From Alistipes sp. (GTDB taxonomy: Bacteria; Bacteroidota; Bacteroidia; Bacteroidales; Rikenellaceae): 64,000 nucleotides of DNA. Within the stretch, counting starts at the first letter, position 1; the number at the start of each line of letters is the position of its first letter. The notes beneath the pieces are model-generated. The model saw only the letters and a list, made by a program, of their open reading frames with translations, did not search any database and was not told where the DNA came from. Location of the stretch: positions 1 through 64,000 of the forward strand of contig JAFOBG010000021.1 of the NCBI GenBank assembly GCA_017381935.1. Reading direction: 5' to 3'. The translations under genes and the position numbers were made by a program. Below are positions 48,292-57,158 of the stretch, piece after piece.

Positions 48292-49683
48292 ATGAAGAGA
48301 CTTTTTTTCGTCATCCCGATACTATTTGTAACAACAGTTGTTCTAACTATCTTAGGGCTGTTTTTTGGAACTACATATCAGCGTTTTTTCTATGGCGATG
48401 CCACAACCGATATTGAGCCTATAGAGATAACACTCAAGCAGAAAACGCCACTCTACACCAATATTTCGGGCAAAGAGCATGTCATGCTTAAGGCCGGCAC
48501 ACGCCTTAAAATTACAGCTTACCACTGCAAGGATAAAGACCGTTTACTACTTGCTGAGACCTTAGATGGTCGTCGAGGTATTATTGACAGCTACTTCGAG
48601 CCTCTCGACTTAAAGTATGGCTATGACTACAAAGATGGCTTCTATAAGATGCCTGCATGGCAGTTTTATGAGGAGTGCATCGGCAAAACATTCGAGGAGT
48701 TTGACGGCAAGTATCGCAGAGCCGTCTTTGTTCCTAAAAACCCTGCAAAGGCCTCAAGTGTTACTATACCTATGCCTTTTGCAATACGCATGTCTCCAGA
48801 TTGGAAGGTCTATGAGCCGCAAGTGGTATATACCAACGGTGTGGCAACAAATATTGAATACAAGCGTATTCACGGAGGCAACTCTCTTATTCTCAAACTA
48901 TTACCAGCCACAGAATGGTTAATCGAAAAGCCTTTCGTGCAGCGAATTATCTCCAGCCCGCAGTTTGTAGCAAGTCAAGACCTGCACAAAAATAAGTTCC
49001 TACACTACCTATCCTACCCTATCCGTTGGTTAGGCAGTATTCTATATCTCTGCTTTTTAGCCACACTCCCTGTATTTGCACTTGTATTGCTGATGTTGCT
49101 TATACCTATATTTAGAGTATTCAACAATACAATCATGCGATTAATCCTCATTGCCACATCTGTTACAAGCTCCTACTTATGGTGGCTTATCGCCATGATG
49201 GAGGGTTACTCTTGGTGGTATGCTTGGGTTTCACTTATATTCAACCTCGGCATAGGTATTGCTGTAAGTATCCTGATTATCAAATGTCGTTGCGAAAAGT
49301 GTAGGCATATAACCATTATCTCTCGTATCGACTCTAAATATCTCTCAAGCCACACCCGCATCTATGAGGAGACTATAAAAAGAGATTTTGTAACTCGCCA
49401 TAAGGAGAAGGGCATTAAGGTTACAGAGGAGTATCTTGGCGACAGGCTTGTTGACCGCACTAAGAAGGAGGTTCCTATTATTAATGAGTCTGGCGGTGTT
49501 CATATCGACACCTATGACTTGAAGTACCGTGTAGATAGCTACCGCAACAAGTACCAATGTGCACATTGCGGCCATATCTCCGAAAAAGAGGAGGAGGAAG
49601 AGACTCTACTCTCCAGAACTCAAACAGGCCACAAGACAGTTGTCAACTATACAGACCACCTTACTGAGGATAAAAGTAGATAG
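48292..49683 (+). CDS. Membrane protein with SH3-like domain and split zinc ribbon
   Basis: A 463-aa protein of unknown function. A first membrane segment (residues 4-25) is followed by an extracytoplasmic region whose start resembles a bacterial SH3-like fold (LKQKTPLYTNISGKEHVMLKAGTRLKITAYHC...LDGRRGIID). Three more hydrophobic segments lie near 245-275, 283-303 and 305-332. The last 130 residues are soluble and hold two widely spaced Cys pairs, CRCEKCRH (about 333-340) and CAHCGH (about 423-428), which could form one zinc ribbon with a long insertion between its halves. A very acidic stretch EKEEEEE follows. The N-out/C-in or N-in arrangement cannot be fixed. It stands alone with its own promoter and terminator. 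Confidence 0.7.
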   Translation: MKRLFFVIPILFVTTVVLTILGLFFGTTYQRFFYGDATTDIEPIEITLKQKTPLYTNISGKEHVMLKAGTRLKITAYHCKDKDRLLLAETLDGRRGIIDSYFEPLDLKYGYDYKDGFYKMPAWQFYEECIGKTFEEFDGKYRRAVFVPKNPAKASSVTIPMPFAIRMSPDWKVYEPQVVYTNGVATNIEYKRIHGGNSLILKLLPATEWLIEKPFVQRIISSPQFVASQDLHKNKFLHYLSYPIRWLGSILYLCFLATLPVFALVLLMLLIPIFRVFNNTIMRLILIATSVTSSYLWWLIAMMEGYSWWYAWVSLIFNLGIGIAVSILIIKCRCEKCRHITIISRIDSKYLSSHTRIYEETIKRDFVTRHKEKGIKVTEEYLGDRLVDRTKKEVPIINESGGVHIDTYDLKYRVDSYRNKYQCAHCGHISEKEEEEETLLSRTQTGHKTVVNYTDHLTEDKSR

Positions 49684-49696
49684 TTTGCTTCCAACT

Positions 49697-49727
49697 AAAA
49701 ACAGCCCGTTTTTGACGGGCTGTTTTT
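49697..49727 (+). terminator. Terminator after the zinc-ribbon membrane protein gene
   Basis: A stem AACAGCCCGT/ACGGGCTGTT, flanked by A and T tracts, 14 bp after the stop at 49683. It may also stop minus-strand transcription. Confidence 0.9.
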
Positions 49728-49742
49728 ATCATATTTTTTATC

Positions 49743-50405
49743 TTAGAAACTCCATTTGAGAGCCAAAGTTGGTACAAAGTAGAAACCCTTAGCCACAAAG
49801 TTATTAGACAACTCTAACTCTGTACCCACGCTGAGGTTAAACTTCTCACAACCCTTGATTTTGTTAAGATTTACCCAGAGCTGAGACTCAAGCAGCAGAA
49901 TGTGCGATGTTCCCTACCATGCACGCCACTCACGCCAGAAGTCAATAAATCCTGAGAATGAGCACCAGCCACTTGCGAAGTTGACACCCCATACACCTGT
50001 AATTTGGTAGTTATGCACCTGGCTTGCGCCCTTGTCATTTACAGTATGAGGAATATACTTATACATTACAGACAAAGACCACGTCTTGCTAAAGTCTTTT
50101 GAGTGGCCGGAGTATGTTGCACCGGCTAACCAACTATTATTAAATGAGCCGGCTGCCTTACTCATACCTCCGTTATACTCAACATGGACAGAGAGCCAAT
50201 TCAATTTACTCTGCTGCCAAAAACAGAGTTTACGGCTAATCTCCCAATAGGCACCCTTAACACCTGTCGAATAGTCTAAATCGACAAAGAAGAAGGTGCT
50301 TCCAAATGAGTCAGGACGAAACATCTCTACAGTAGTAGTCAACTGAGGACGGCCATAGGAGAGCTCACTTTTGCCCAGCTCCTTATACAGGCTATTTTTG
50401 CAGTT
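49743..50405 (-). pseudogene. Broken DUF5020 (Tsx-like) outer membrane protein gene
   Basis: On the minus strand a single frame reads YGRPQLTTTVEMFRPDSFGS...GFIDFWREWRAW, hits a TAG (49914-49916), and continues in the same frame GTSHILLLESQLWVNLNKIKG...NNFVAKGFYFVPTLALKWSF to a TAA at 49743. This matches the DUF5020 family of Bacteroidetes outer-membrane proteins related to nucleoside channel Tsx. Besides the amber codon, the 5' end is missing: upstream of about 50380 there is no signal peptide or plausible start, and the promoter of tRNA-Glu begins within about 50 bp. It is therefore a 5'-truncated, nonsense-interrupted pseudogene; the 142-aa piece from the ATG at 50342 lacks a signal peptide and is unlikely to work. 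Confidence 0.8.
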
Positions 50406-50449
50406 TTTCGCAGATATTTTAAGATTTTTGCATTTTTTTTGCTAAAAAG

Positions 50450-50480
50450 TTTGGAGAATAAAAAATTTTGCCTACCTTTG
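50450..50480 (+). promoter_or_regulatory. Promoter of tRNA-Glu
   Basis: -33 TTTG (50450-50453) and -7 TACCTTTG (50473-50480) with 19-bp spacing, 19 bp before the tRNA. Confidence 0.78.
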
Positions 50481-50499
50481 CACTCGCAATAAGACCAAT

Positions 50500-50571
50500 G
50501 GTGGATTCATCTAAGGGCTAGGATACGTGCCTCTCACGCACGACATAGGGGTTCGAATCCCCTATCCACTA
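50500..50571 (+). tRNA. tRNA-Glu(CTC)
   Basis: A 72-nt cloverleaf. The acceptor GGTGGAT pairs with ATCCACT (one G-T at the end), discriminator A. The anticodon stem CGTGC/GCACG closes the loop CTCTCAC, anticodon CTC (50533-50535), which reads GAG. The T arm AGGGGTTCGAATCCCCT is canonical. CCA is not encoded. Confidence 0.95.
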
Positions 50572-50573
50572 CA

Positions 50574-50600
50574 AAAGGCGCTGATTATCAGCGCCTTTCT
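50574..50600. terminator. Terminator of tRNA-Glu
   Basis: A perfect 11-bp stem AAAGGCGCTGA/TCAGCGCCTTT with a 3-base loop and T-rich tail. The minus-strand side also ends in TTTTG, so it may stop the lipoate-ligase operon (last stop at 50657). Confidence 0.88.
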
Positions 50601-50656
50601 TATTTTGCAGCCATTTTACAGCCTACTTTCGGGGCTTATTGGTCGGCTTATTGGGC

Positions 50657-51274
50657 TTATTGTTCATAGTACATGGCAAGCCACCTTTCTATCTCCTCTA
50701 CAAAATGATTGACAGTTGGTATATGAGGCAGAAGCGGTTTTAGGTTTCTAACCGTACTATGGACCGATTTTACACCCTTCCCTCGCAACGATTCATCACC
50801 TCGCAAGGCATTATTAAGCATCTGTAAATCAGAGTCAAAGAGCAATGTCCCATGAAAGAGCACACGTCCTCGGCTGACCATGCTTGCACTGCCTGAAATC
50901 TTCTCTCCCTCTACCGTTATCTGGCCACGGTTTCCTTCAAGAGCATCCACACCCATCTGTTTAAGGGTCCAGACAATAGGCTGAGTATAGTCTCTATCTA
51001 ACGGATTAGAGCCTGCATCACAGATAATGGCATAGTTTAAATTTCCGCCATCATGATAGACCGCCCCACCACCCGATAGTCGGCGAACAACCTCAATACC
51101 CGACTTCTGGCAATAATTACAATCGACCTCCGCCTCGACTATTTGATTACGGCCCACAACAACAGTTCGGTCATTTATATAGAGCAAAACGACCTGCTCC
51201 GACCCTAAGAGCAGTTGTTGCTCCAGGGCCAGATTTTCTGTCGCTTTTCGGCTATTGCTAAAGAGGATTTTCAT
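50657..51274 (-). CDS. lplA: Short lipoate-protein ligase
   Basis: A 205-aa enzyme of the lipoate-protein ligase A fold, which activates lipoate with ATP and attaches it to the E2 lipoyl lysine. The core motifs are present: SRKATENLALEQQLLL, RRLSGGGAVYHDGGNLNYAII (the RRxSGGGAVxHD block) and GEKISGSASMVSRGRVLFHGTLLFDSDL with the catalytic Lys in EKISGSA. Only the catalytic domain is there; the C-terminal accessory domain of E. coli LplA (about 80-100 residues) is missing. It may thus be an LplA-type ligase that needs a partner, or an octanoyl/lipoyl transferase. It is the last gene of the operon with E2, E3 and E1, which directly suggests its substrate. Confidence 0.85.
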   Translation of the reverse strand: MKILFSNSRKATENLALEQQLLLGSEQVVLLYINDRTVVVGRNQIVEAEVDCNYCQKSGIEVVRRLSGGGAVYHDGGNLNYAIICDAGSNPLDRDYTQPIVWTLKQMGVDALEGNRGQITVEGEKISGSASMVSRGRVLFHGTLLFDSDLQMLNNALRGDESLRGKGVKSVHSTVRNLKPLLPHIPTVNHFVEEIERWLAMYYEQ

Positions 51275-51299
51275 TGAAAAGAAACCGACTTAATCAGTT

Positions 51300-53264
51300 C
51301 TAATTAAGCATTACCTGACCTCCTGTAATAGGCAACGCCTGACCCGTCTCGCAGGTCTGCTCAATAAGGTAAAGTACAGCCTTAGACACATCCTCAGGAG
51401 CACATCCTTTACGCATCGGAGACTGAGCCAAGTAGTACTCTCTTACATCCTCAACCGTCTTAGCACCAGGCACTTTACCTGCATTGAGGAACTGCACAAA
51501 AAGTCCATCTACAGGGTCGCTCCACAACGGTCCATCGTAGTAGTTTCCAGGGCATATCGAGTTGACCTTAATACGATACGGAGCAAGTTCAAGGGCAAAT
51601 GACTGAGTAAGCCCTATACCACCAAATTTACTACCTGCATAGGCAAAATTGGCCTTCGAACCACGCAATCCACTCTTAGAGTTAATCTGTATTATATCGC
51701 CCCAATTATCCTCTCTGTATCTATTCTGCAACTTCATCACACGACTGACTGCTTGAACAGAGAGAAAGTAGGCTTTATAGTTCACTTTTGCTATCAAATC
51801 GAAGTTTTCGACACTCATCGTCTCAAGGTCTCCTGCACGTGCTATACCTGCATTGCTAACAAACACATCAACTCCGCCAAAGGCACATATCGTACTATCA
51901 ATAAGTCTGTTAAGGCTCTGAACATCAGTAATATCGCACTTAACAAACAGCGCTCTGTTTGCTTTCGCAGATGCATTTAGCTCGGATACAGTCTGCTCTC
52001 CCGTACACTCATTCAAATCGGCAACAACGATATTTGCGCCTTGTTCGATAAGAGACTTTGCCACACCCTTTCCAAAGCCTTGAGCAGCGCCTGTAATAAT
52101 AAATATCTTATTTGCCACACGTCCCACATTGAGAGCCTTCATATTTGGGCGATGGGACTCCCAATTATCGACAAAAACAATCTGCTCAGGGGTCATCGAA
52201 TGCTCTCCACCAAAGGATTGGGCAAGATAGCTAATCTTCATCATATCGGTATATACATCCTCAACAATGGCACAATCCTTTGCATTTTCGCCAATAGAGA
52301 TAAGGCCGACCCCTTTTATCAAAATAACCTTAGGGCAATATCCATTTTGAGCCTTATATGCAGCTATCTTACTCTCAGCCTCACTAAGTATCTGTTCTAT
52401 GCTTTGAGCCGAAATATAGAGATATTTTGACCTGCAGTAGATTATTGAATCCGGAGAGAACGGGTTGGCCACCTTTGCAAAGTGCTCCTCATCTTGTGCA
52501 AACCACTCCACAAGTGGATTATTTATGACTCTAAGTGTCTTTATATCATCCCCTTGGCTTACTATCATCCTTATAGCCGGCACAATCTCTGAGAGATTGT
52601 GGCAAATCTGAGATTCACCCTCAGGTAGAGGCATTACAATATGGTTCTCTATTGTAGAAAACAGCTCCTCGTAAACACGCTCTATCTCTTCTACTGTATC
52701 AGCCCCGACAAATACGCCATGATTTTGCAACATAATCGCCTTCGGCTCTCGTTGATACTCTGCCCAATACTCTTCAACAGCTATGGCAACCCTCTTAAAG
52801 AGGGCGTAGCCAGGGTCAGAATATGGTACATAGAGCACGCTATCCCCAAAAAGAAGTGCAGTCTGGCGTTCCACATCCCTGCTCGACATAAGGCCATTGA
52901 TCATAGTCGGGTGCAGATGCACCACAAAGCGGGCGCTGATTATATTATGCAGCAAGGTCTCTACAGACGGCTTACGGCCTTGCGATACACATGCAGCCAA
53001 AAGGTCTGCCGAAGCCTGAGCCTCTCGCTCTAAAGCCTTATCACTATACTGCTTTGTCGAGATTTCATTTAGTCTCTGCCTATCAAGCACCGCAAAGCCC
53101 TCCTCAGTAATAGTTCCCAAAGAGTACCCACTTGCCTTGACATAGAGTCTGTCTTCGGTTTTAAACGAGGTATTACCACCTCCCGCTATCACATAACGGC
53201 TATCTCTGCCATACTTTCGTGAAATAGCTACAAGTTGCTCTAAACCAGTCATATCTACACTCAT
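51300..53264 (-). CDS. Bifunctional rhamnulose-1-P aldolase / lactaldehyde dehydrogenase
   Basis: A 654-aa fusion. The N-terminal half (to about 400) is a class II aldolase/adducin domain: RYVIAGGGNTSFKTEDRLYVKASG, then a zinc-site RFVVHLHPTMINGL and AIMLQNHGVFVGADT. The C-terminal half (about 405-654) is a short-chain dehydrogenase: FIITGAAQGFGKGVAKSL, VSNAGIARAGDLE and YAGSK with the catalytic Tyr/Lys. Homologues (RhaEW/YuxG type) split L-rhamnulose 1-phosphate to DHAP and L-lactaldehyde and oxidise the latter to L-lactate with NAD+. The ATG at 53264 follows the E1 stop by one base; the longer GTG start would overlap E1. It completes the pathway begun by rhaBA 3.2 kb away. Confidence 0.9.
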   Translation of the reverse strand: MSVDMTGLEQLVAISRKYGRDSRYVIAGGGNTSFKTEDRLYVKASGYSLGTITEEGFAVLDRQRLNEISTKQYSDKALEREAQASADLLAACVSQGRKPSVETLLHNIISARFVVHLHPTMINGLMSSRDVERQTALLFGDSVLYVPYSDPGYALFKRVAIAVEEYWAEYQREPKAIMLQNHGVFVGADTVEEIERVYEELFSTIENHIVMPLPEGESQICHNLSEIVPAIRMIVSQGDDIKTLRVINNPLVEWFAQDEEHFAKVANPFSPDSIIYCRSKYLYISAQSIEQILSEAESKIAAYKAQNGYCPKVILIKGVGLISIGENAKDCAIVEDVYTDMMKISYLAQSFGGEHSMTPEQIVFVDNWESHRPNMKALNVGRVANKIFIITGAAQGFGKGVAKSLIEQGANIVVADLNECTGEQTVSELNASAKANRALFVKCDITDVQSLNRLIDSTICAFGGVDVFVSNAGIARAGDLETMSVENFDLIAKVNYKAYFLSVQAVSRVMKLQNRYREDNWGDIIQINSKSGLRGSKANFAYAGSKFGGIGLTQSFALELAPYRIKVNSICPGNYYDGPLWSDPVDGLFVQFLNAGKVPGAKTVEDVREYYLAQSPMRKGCAPEDVSKAVLYLIEQTCETGQALPITGGQVMLN

Positions 53265-53265
53265 G

Positions 53266-55743
53266 TTAAACACCAACCTTTGCACGACGACAAGCCTCAG
53301 CCTCTGTCATATTTGTCTGAGGAATATAGCCCGCAATTGGTGCAATTCTCTGATGATAAGCATCTACAAACCACTCTAGCTGAGGGAAGAATGCGCTCTC
53401 CAACTCATGACAAGGTGTAATCCAATTTCGAGAGCCCAAAACCACAGGTGCTGCATCCAAATAGTCAAATGCCATAGTAGTAATATTGGCAGCAAGGTCA
53501 TTGAGGAACGAACCACGAGCCGTTGCATCACCGGCAATGATAATCTTACCCGTCTTTTTAACCGACGCAAGCACCTTTTCGTAGTTAAACGGAACAAGCG
53601 AGCGAGCATCTATTACCTCTGCACTAATGCCATACTTCTCCTTGAATATATCTGCCGCCTTAAGTGCTCGGTAGAGTGTTGCGCCGATAGTAAGAATTGT
53701 TATATCACTACCCTCTCGCTTAATATCAGGCTCGCCAATTGGAATTTCGTAATACTCCCTCGGCACGCCGCCCTGATGGAACTGCTCGCCGATGTCGTAA
53801 ATTCGCTGACTCTCGAAGAATATTACAGGGTCTGTACCCTGCAGAGCCGAGTTCATAAGGCCCTTTGCATCGTAAGGAGTTACAGGGAAAACAACCTTTA
53901 ATCCAGGAATATGGGTGCAGAGTGATGTCCAGTCCTGAGAGTGCTGTGCGCCATATTTACTACCAACAGACACACGCACAACCACAGGCATTTTAAGGAT
54001 ATTACCACTCATAGCCTGCCACTTAGGAAGTTGGTTGAATACCTCATCGCCACAACAACCCAGAAAGTCGCAATACATAATCTCCGGTATCACTCTTCCT
54101 CCACACATTGCATATCCGATAGCAGTACCAATAATTGCTGCCTCGGAGATTGGCGAATTGAATAGTCGGTGGTATGGCAGAGCCTCTGTAAGGCCTCTAT
54201 ACACCGCAAATGCACCACCCCAATCACGATTTTCTTCGCCATAGGCAACAAGCGATGCATCTTTGTAAAAGCGGTCTATAATAGCCTCAAACAATCCATC
54301 TCTAAGACCGAATGTCTTCATCTTTGAGAAAGGTTTACCATCTTTATCAAAGGCAAAGCGTTCCTTTGTTGCTATCTGTTTAACCCTTGGATTCTCCTCC
54401 ATAGGATGATTTACATCAGGTGTAGCATCACTCATAGAGTTCACACTGCCATTTGAGTACATCATCTGACTCAGCAGTTCACTATTCTTCTCCAAATCCA
54501 TACGAGGAGAGAGTGTATCATCAATAGCAAGCTTGTACATCTCGAAGATAACGCTCTTCATCTGCTCTACGATTTGGTCTAACTCTGCTTGTGTTGCCAC
54601 GCCTGCCTCGATAAGTTTTTGGCCAAAACATTTGATACAATCAACCTCCTCCCAAGCCTTAACCTCCTCAGCAGTACGATAGGTCGATGCATCTGATGGC
54701 GAGTGGCCGCTATAACGATAGGTTACAATATCGAGCAGAGCAGGGCCCTTCTTCTCCTCAAGCAGAGCCTTCTTTCGACGAAAACCGTCAATGACAGCAA
54801 GTGGATTATAACCATCAACACGCTCGGCATGCATCGAATCGACATTAAAGCCTGCCGCAATGCGGGCTGCAAAGTTGTACCCCTCAGTCTCGCCACGAGT
54901 CTGACCACCCATAGCATACTGATTATCCATGATACTGAACAAAACCGGCAAACCTCCCTTCATATCGCCCTGCCAGAGCTTTGTAAATTGGTCCATCGAG
55001 GCGAAGGTCATACCCTCCATTACAGGACCACGGCCCAAAGCTCCATCGCCAAGGTTAGCAACAACAATACCCCTCTTTCGATTAACCTTTTTATATAGTG
55101 CAGCACCAACAGCAATACTACCACTACCACCCACAATAGCGTTGTTCGGATAGATGCCAAATGGAGTAAAGAATGTGTGCATACTGCCTCCAAGGCCCTT
55201 ATTAAAGCCCGTTACACGAGCAAAAATCTCAGCCATAGCGCCATAGAGCAAAAAGCAGACTCCCAAATCCTTTGTCGTTCCACCCTTAAAGCCTTTTTTG
55301 GCAACCTCAAGTGTAGCACCGCCCCAGAACTGCTCCATAATACTCTTAAGCTCGGCCTGAGGCAAAATCTCAATTGAGCGTAGGCCCTTTGCCAAAATCT
55401 CGCCATGACTACGATGAGAGCCAAAGATAAAATCGTCTGTATCAAGAGCATAAGCCATACCCACAGCGGCTGCCTCCTGACCCATAGAGAGGTGAGCAGG
55501 TCCAGGGTTGTTATACTCCACACCGTTATAGCCGCCCGTTGTCTTAACCAGATTTAACATCGTCTCAAACTCGCGAATGATAAACATATCGCGATATATA
55601 CGCTTTAAATCCTCATGTGTAAAGTTTTTATCGGCAATCTCCTCTGCAATACTCTTTTTATACTGATTGACAGGGATAGGGACAAAGGTAATTTGGCCCG
55701 ACTCTCTCAACTCTACCGGATCTACAAATAATGACTTTGGCAT
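53266..55743 (-). CDS. Fused 2-oxoacid dehydrogenase E1 alpha/beta
   Basis: An 825-aa thiamine-diphosphate enzyme in which the alpha and beta subunits of a branched-chain/pyruvate-type E1 are fused. The alpha part (about 40-420) has GPAHLSMGQEAAAVGMAYAL, FGSHRSHGE, GSGSIAVGAA and the ThDP/Mg motif GDGALGRGPVMEGMTFASM...IMDNQYAMGG. The beta part (about 470-800) shows LRDGLFEAIIDRF, GEENRDWGGAF, FNSPISEAAIIGTAIGYAMCGGRVIPEIMYCDFL and HSQDWTSLCTHIPGLKVVFP. It decarboxylates a 2-oxoacid and hands the acyl group to the E2 lipoyl arm. Pyruvate, 2-oxobutyrate and branched-chain oxoacids are all possible; alpha/beta fusion of this kind is common in Bacteroidetes. Followed one base later by the rhamnulose-1-P aldolase fusion. 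Confidence 0.9.
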   Translation of the reverse strand: MPKSLFVDPVELRESGQITFVPIPVNQYKKSIAEEIADKNFTHEDLKRIYRDMFIIREFETMLNLVKTTGGYNGVEYNNPGPAHLSMGQEAAAVGMAYALDTDDFIFGSHRSHGEILAKGLRSIEILPQAELKSIMEQFWGGATLEVAKKGFKGGTTKDLGVCFLLYGAMAEIFARVTGFNKGLGGSMHTFFTPFGIYPNNAIVGGSGSIAVGAALYKKVNRKRGIVVANLGDGALGRGPVMEGMTFASMDQFTKLWQGDMKGGLPVLFSIMDNQYAMGGQTRGETEGYNFAARIAAGFNVDSMHAERVDGYNPLAVIDGFRRKKALLEEKKGPALLDIVTYRYSGHSPSDASTYRTAEEVKAWEEVDCIKCFGQKLIEAGVATQAELDQIVEQMKSVIFEMYKLAIDDTLSPRMDLEKNSELLSQMMYSNGSVNSMSDATPDVNHPMEENPRVKQIATKERFAFDKDGKPFSKMKTFGLRDGLFEAIIDRFYKDASLVAYGEENRDWGGAFAVYRGLTEALPYHRLFNSPISEAAIIGTAIGYAMCGGRVIPEIMYCDFLGCCGDEVFNQLPKWQAMSGNILKMPVVVRVSVGSKYGAQHSQDWTSLCTHIPGLKVVFPVTPYDAKGLMNSALQGTDPVIFFESQRIYDIGEQFHQGGVPREYYEIPIGEPDIKREGSDITILTIGATLYRALKAADIFKEKYGISAEVIDARSLVPFNYEKVLASVKKTGKIIIAGDATARGSFLNDLAANITTMAFDYLDAAPVVLGSRNWITPCHELESAFFPQLEWFVDAYHQRIAPIAGYIPQTNMTEAEACRRAKVGV

Positions 55744-55784
55744 AATGTTTAGGTTTTTATTTAGGTTTGAAGGTTAGCTATTTA

Positions 55785-57146
55785 CTACTTTATTGCGAAG
55801 GCAGTCTCCTTGAAGATTTCAGAGACTGTAGGATGCGGAAAGACAATCTCCTCAAGTTCTTTGAGTGTCAGCTCTGACTCAATTGCCATACATGCACCGT
55901 AAATCATCTCGCTCGATGGATTTCCGAGCATGTGTACGCCCAACACCTGGCCATGTTTCTGGCCCACAAGAACTTTACAAACTCCATTACCGCCCTCATT
56001 CTCAGCTACAAAGCGACCTGCATAGGCCATTGGAAGTGTTGCCACTTTATAGTCAACGCCCTTAGCCTGAGCAGTCTCTTCAGTAAGACCGACTCCGCTA
56101 ATCTCAGGGTTTGTATAGACCACACCTGGGATAGCATCATAACGCATTGTATCCTCTCGGCCTGTGAGGTTATTTACCACAACCTCACCCTCTCGGCTGG
56201 CTGTATGGGCGAGCAACGAGAATCCCGTAACATCGCCTGCAGCAAAGACTCCCGGAACATTTGTACGCATCTTGTTATCGACCTTTATTCCGCCTCGTTC
56301 TATCTCTACGCCCAAGCTCTCCAAGCCAAAGCCCGACACTACGGCACGACGACCTACACTTACCAAAATTTTATCTCCGGAAACTGTATGTTCCGCACCA
56401 TCCTTATCGACGTATGTTACCACATTTCCATCAATTTTGGTAACCTTGCAAGAGAGGTTAAACTCAACACCTTTCTTTGCATAAACACCTCGGAGCATTG
56501 CACTCAGTTCCTTATCCAAACCACCCAAAATCTCAGGCAACATCTCGACAACGGTTACCTGCGTTCCGAGGGTGTTATAGAAGCTGGCAAACTCCATACC
56601 TATTACGCCACCGCCTATAATAACCAAGCTCTTTGGTTGCTCCTTGAGAGCTAAAATCTCACGATTGGTCATAACAATATCGCCTGCCTCTTTAAGTCCG
56701 GGGATAGGAGGAACAAATGCCTCAGAACCGGTACAAATCAACAGGTTAGCTGCAAAGAATACCTCATCGTTACAAACTATCTTAATACCCTCAGCCGTGC
56801 GACCATCAATTACGGCATTACCCTTGACAACCTGCACTCCGTTATTTCGCATCTTAACTCCAACGCCTCCGACAAGTCTGCGAACAACTCTATTTTTTCT
56901 ATCTACAATCTTCGCAAAATCAAACGTAGCATCTTTGGCAAATACTCCGTATTTATCTCCATGTACTGCTGTATCATAAACCTTTGCACTATAGAGCAGC
57001 GTTTTGGTTGGAATACAGCCCTCATTAAGGCAAACTCCACCCAACTCTCTCTTCTCAAACAGAACAACCTTAAGTCCTTTGCTGCCGGCTCTTTCAGCCG
57101 CTACATATCCTGCGGGACCTCCGCCAATAATTGCTAAATCTATCAT
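55785..57146 (-). CDS. lpdA: Dihydrolipoyl dehydrogenase (E3)
   Basis: A 453-aa flavoprotein that reoxidises the dihydrolipoyl arm of E2 with NAD+. GGGPAGYVAAERAG is the FAD-binding motif; GGVCLNEGCIPTKTLL holds the redox disulfide CLNEGC; VIIGGGVIGMEFASFYNTLGTQVTVVE binds NAD; VFAAGDVTG is the second FAD site; and the C-terminal HPTVSEIFKETA carries the His-Glu pair of the catalytic base. Length is normal. It follows the E2 gene by 12 bp, so its role in this complex is clear. Confidence 0.96.
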   Translation of the reverse strand: MIDLAIIGGGPAGYVAAERAGSKGLKVVLFEKRELGGVCLNEGCIPTKTLLYSAKVYDTAVHGDKYGVFAKDATFDFAKIVDRKNRVVRRLVGGVGVKMRNNGVQVVKGNAVIDGRTAEGIKIVCNDEVFFAANLLICTGSEAFVPPIPGLKEAGDIVMTNREILALKEQPKSLVIIGGGVIGMEFASFYNTLGTQVTVVEMLPEILGGLDKELSAMLRGVYAKKGVEFNLSCKVTKIDGNVVTYVDKDGAEHTVSGDKILVSVGRRAVVSGFGLESLGVEIERGGIKVDNKMRTNVPGVFAAGDVTGFSLLAHTASREGEVVVNNLTGREDTMRYDAIPGVVYTNPEISGVGLTEETAQAKGVDYKVATLPMAYAGRFVAENEGGNGVCKVLVGQKHGQVLGVHMLGNPSSEMIYGACMAIESELTLKELEEIVFPHPTVSEIFKETAFAIK

Positions 57147-57158
57147 TGTCGTATTTTT

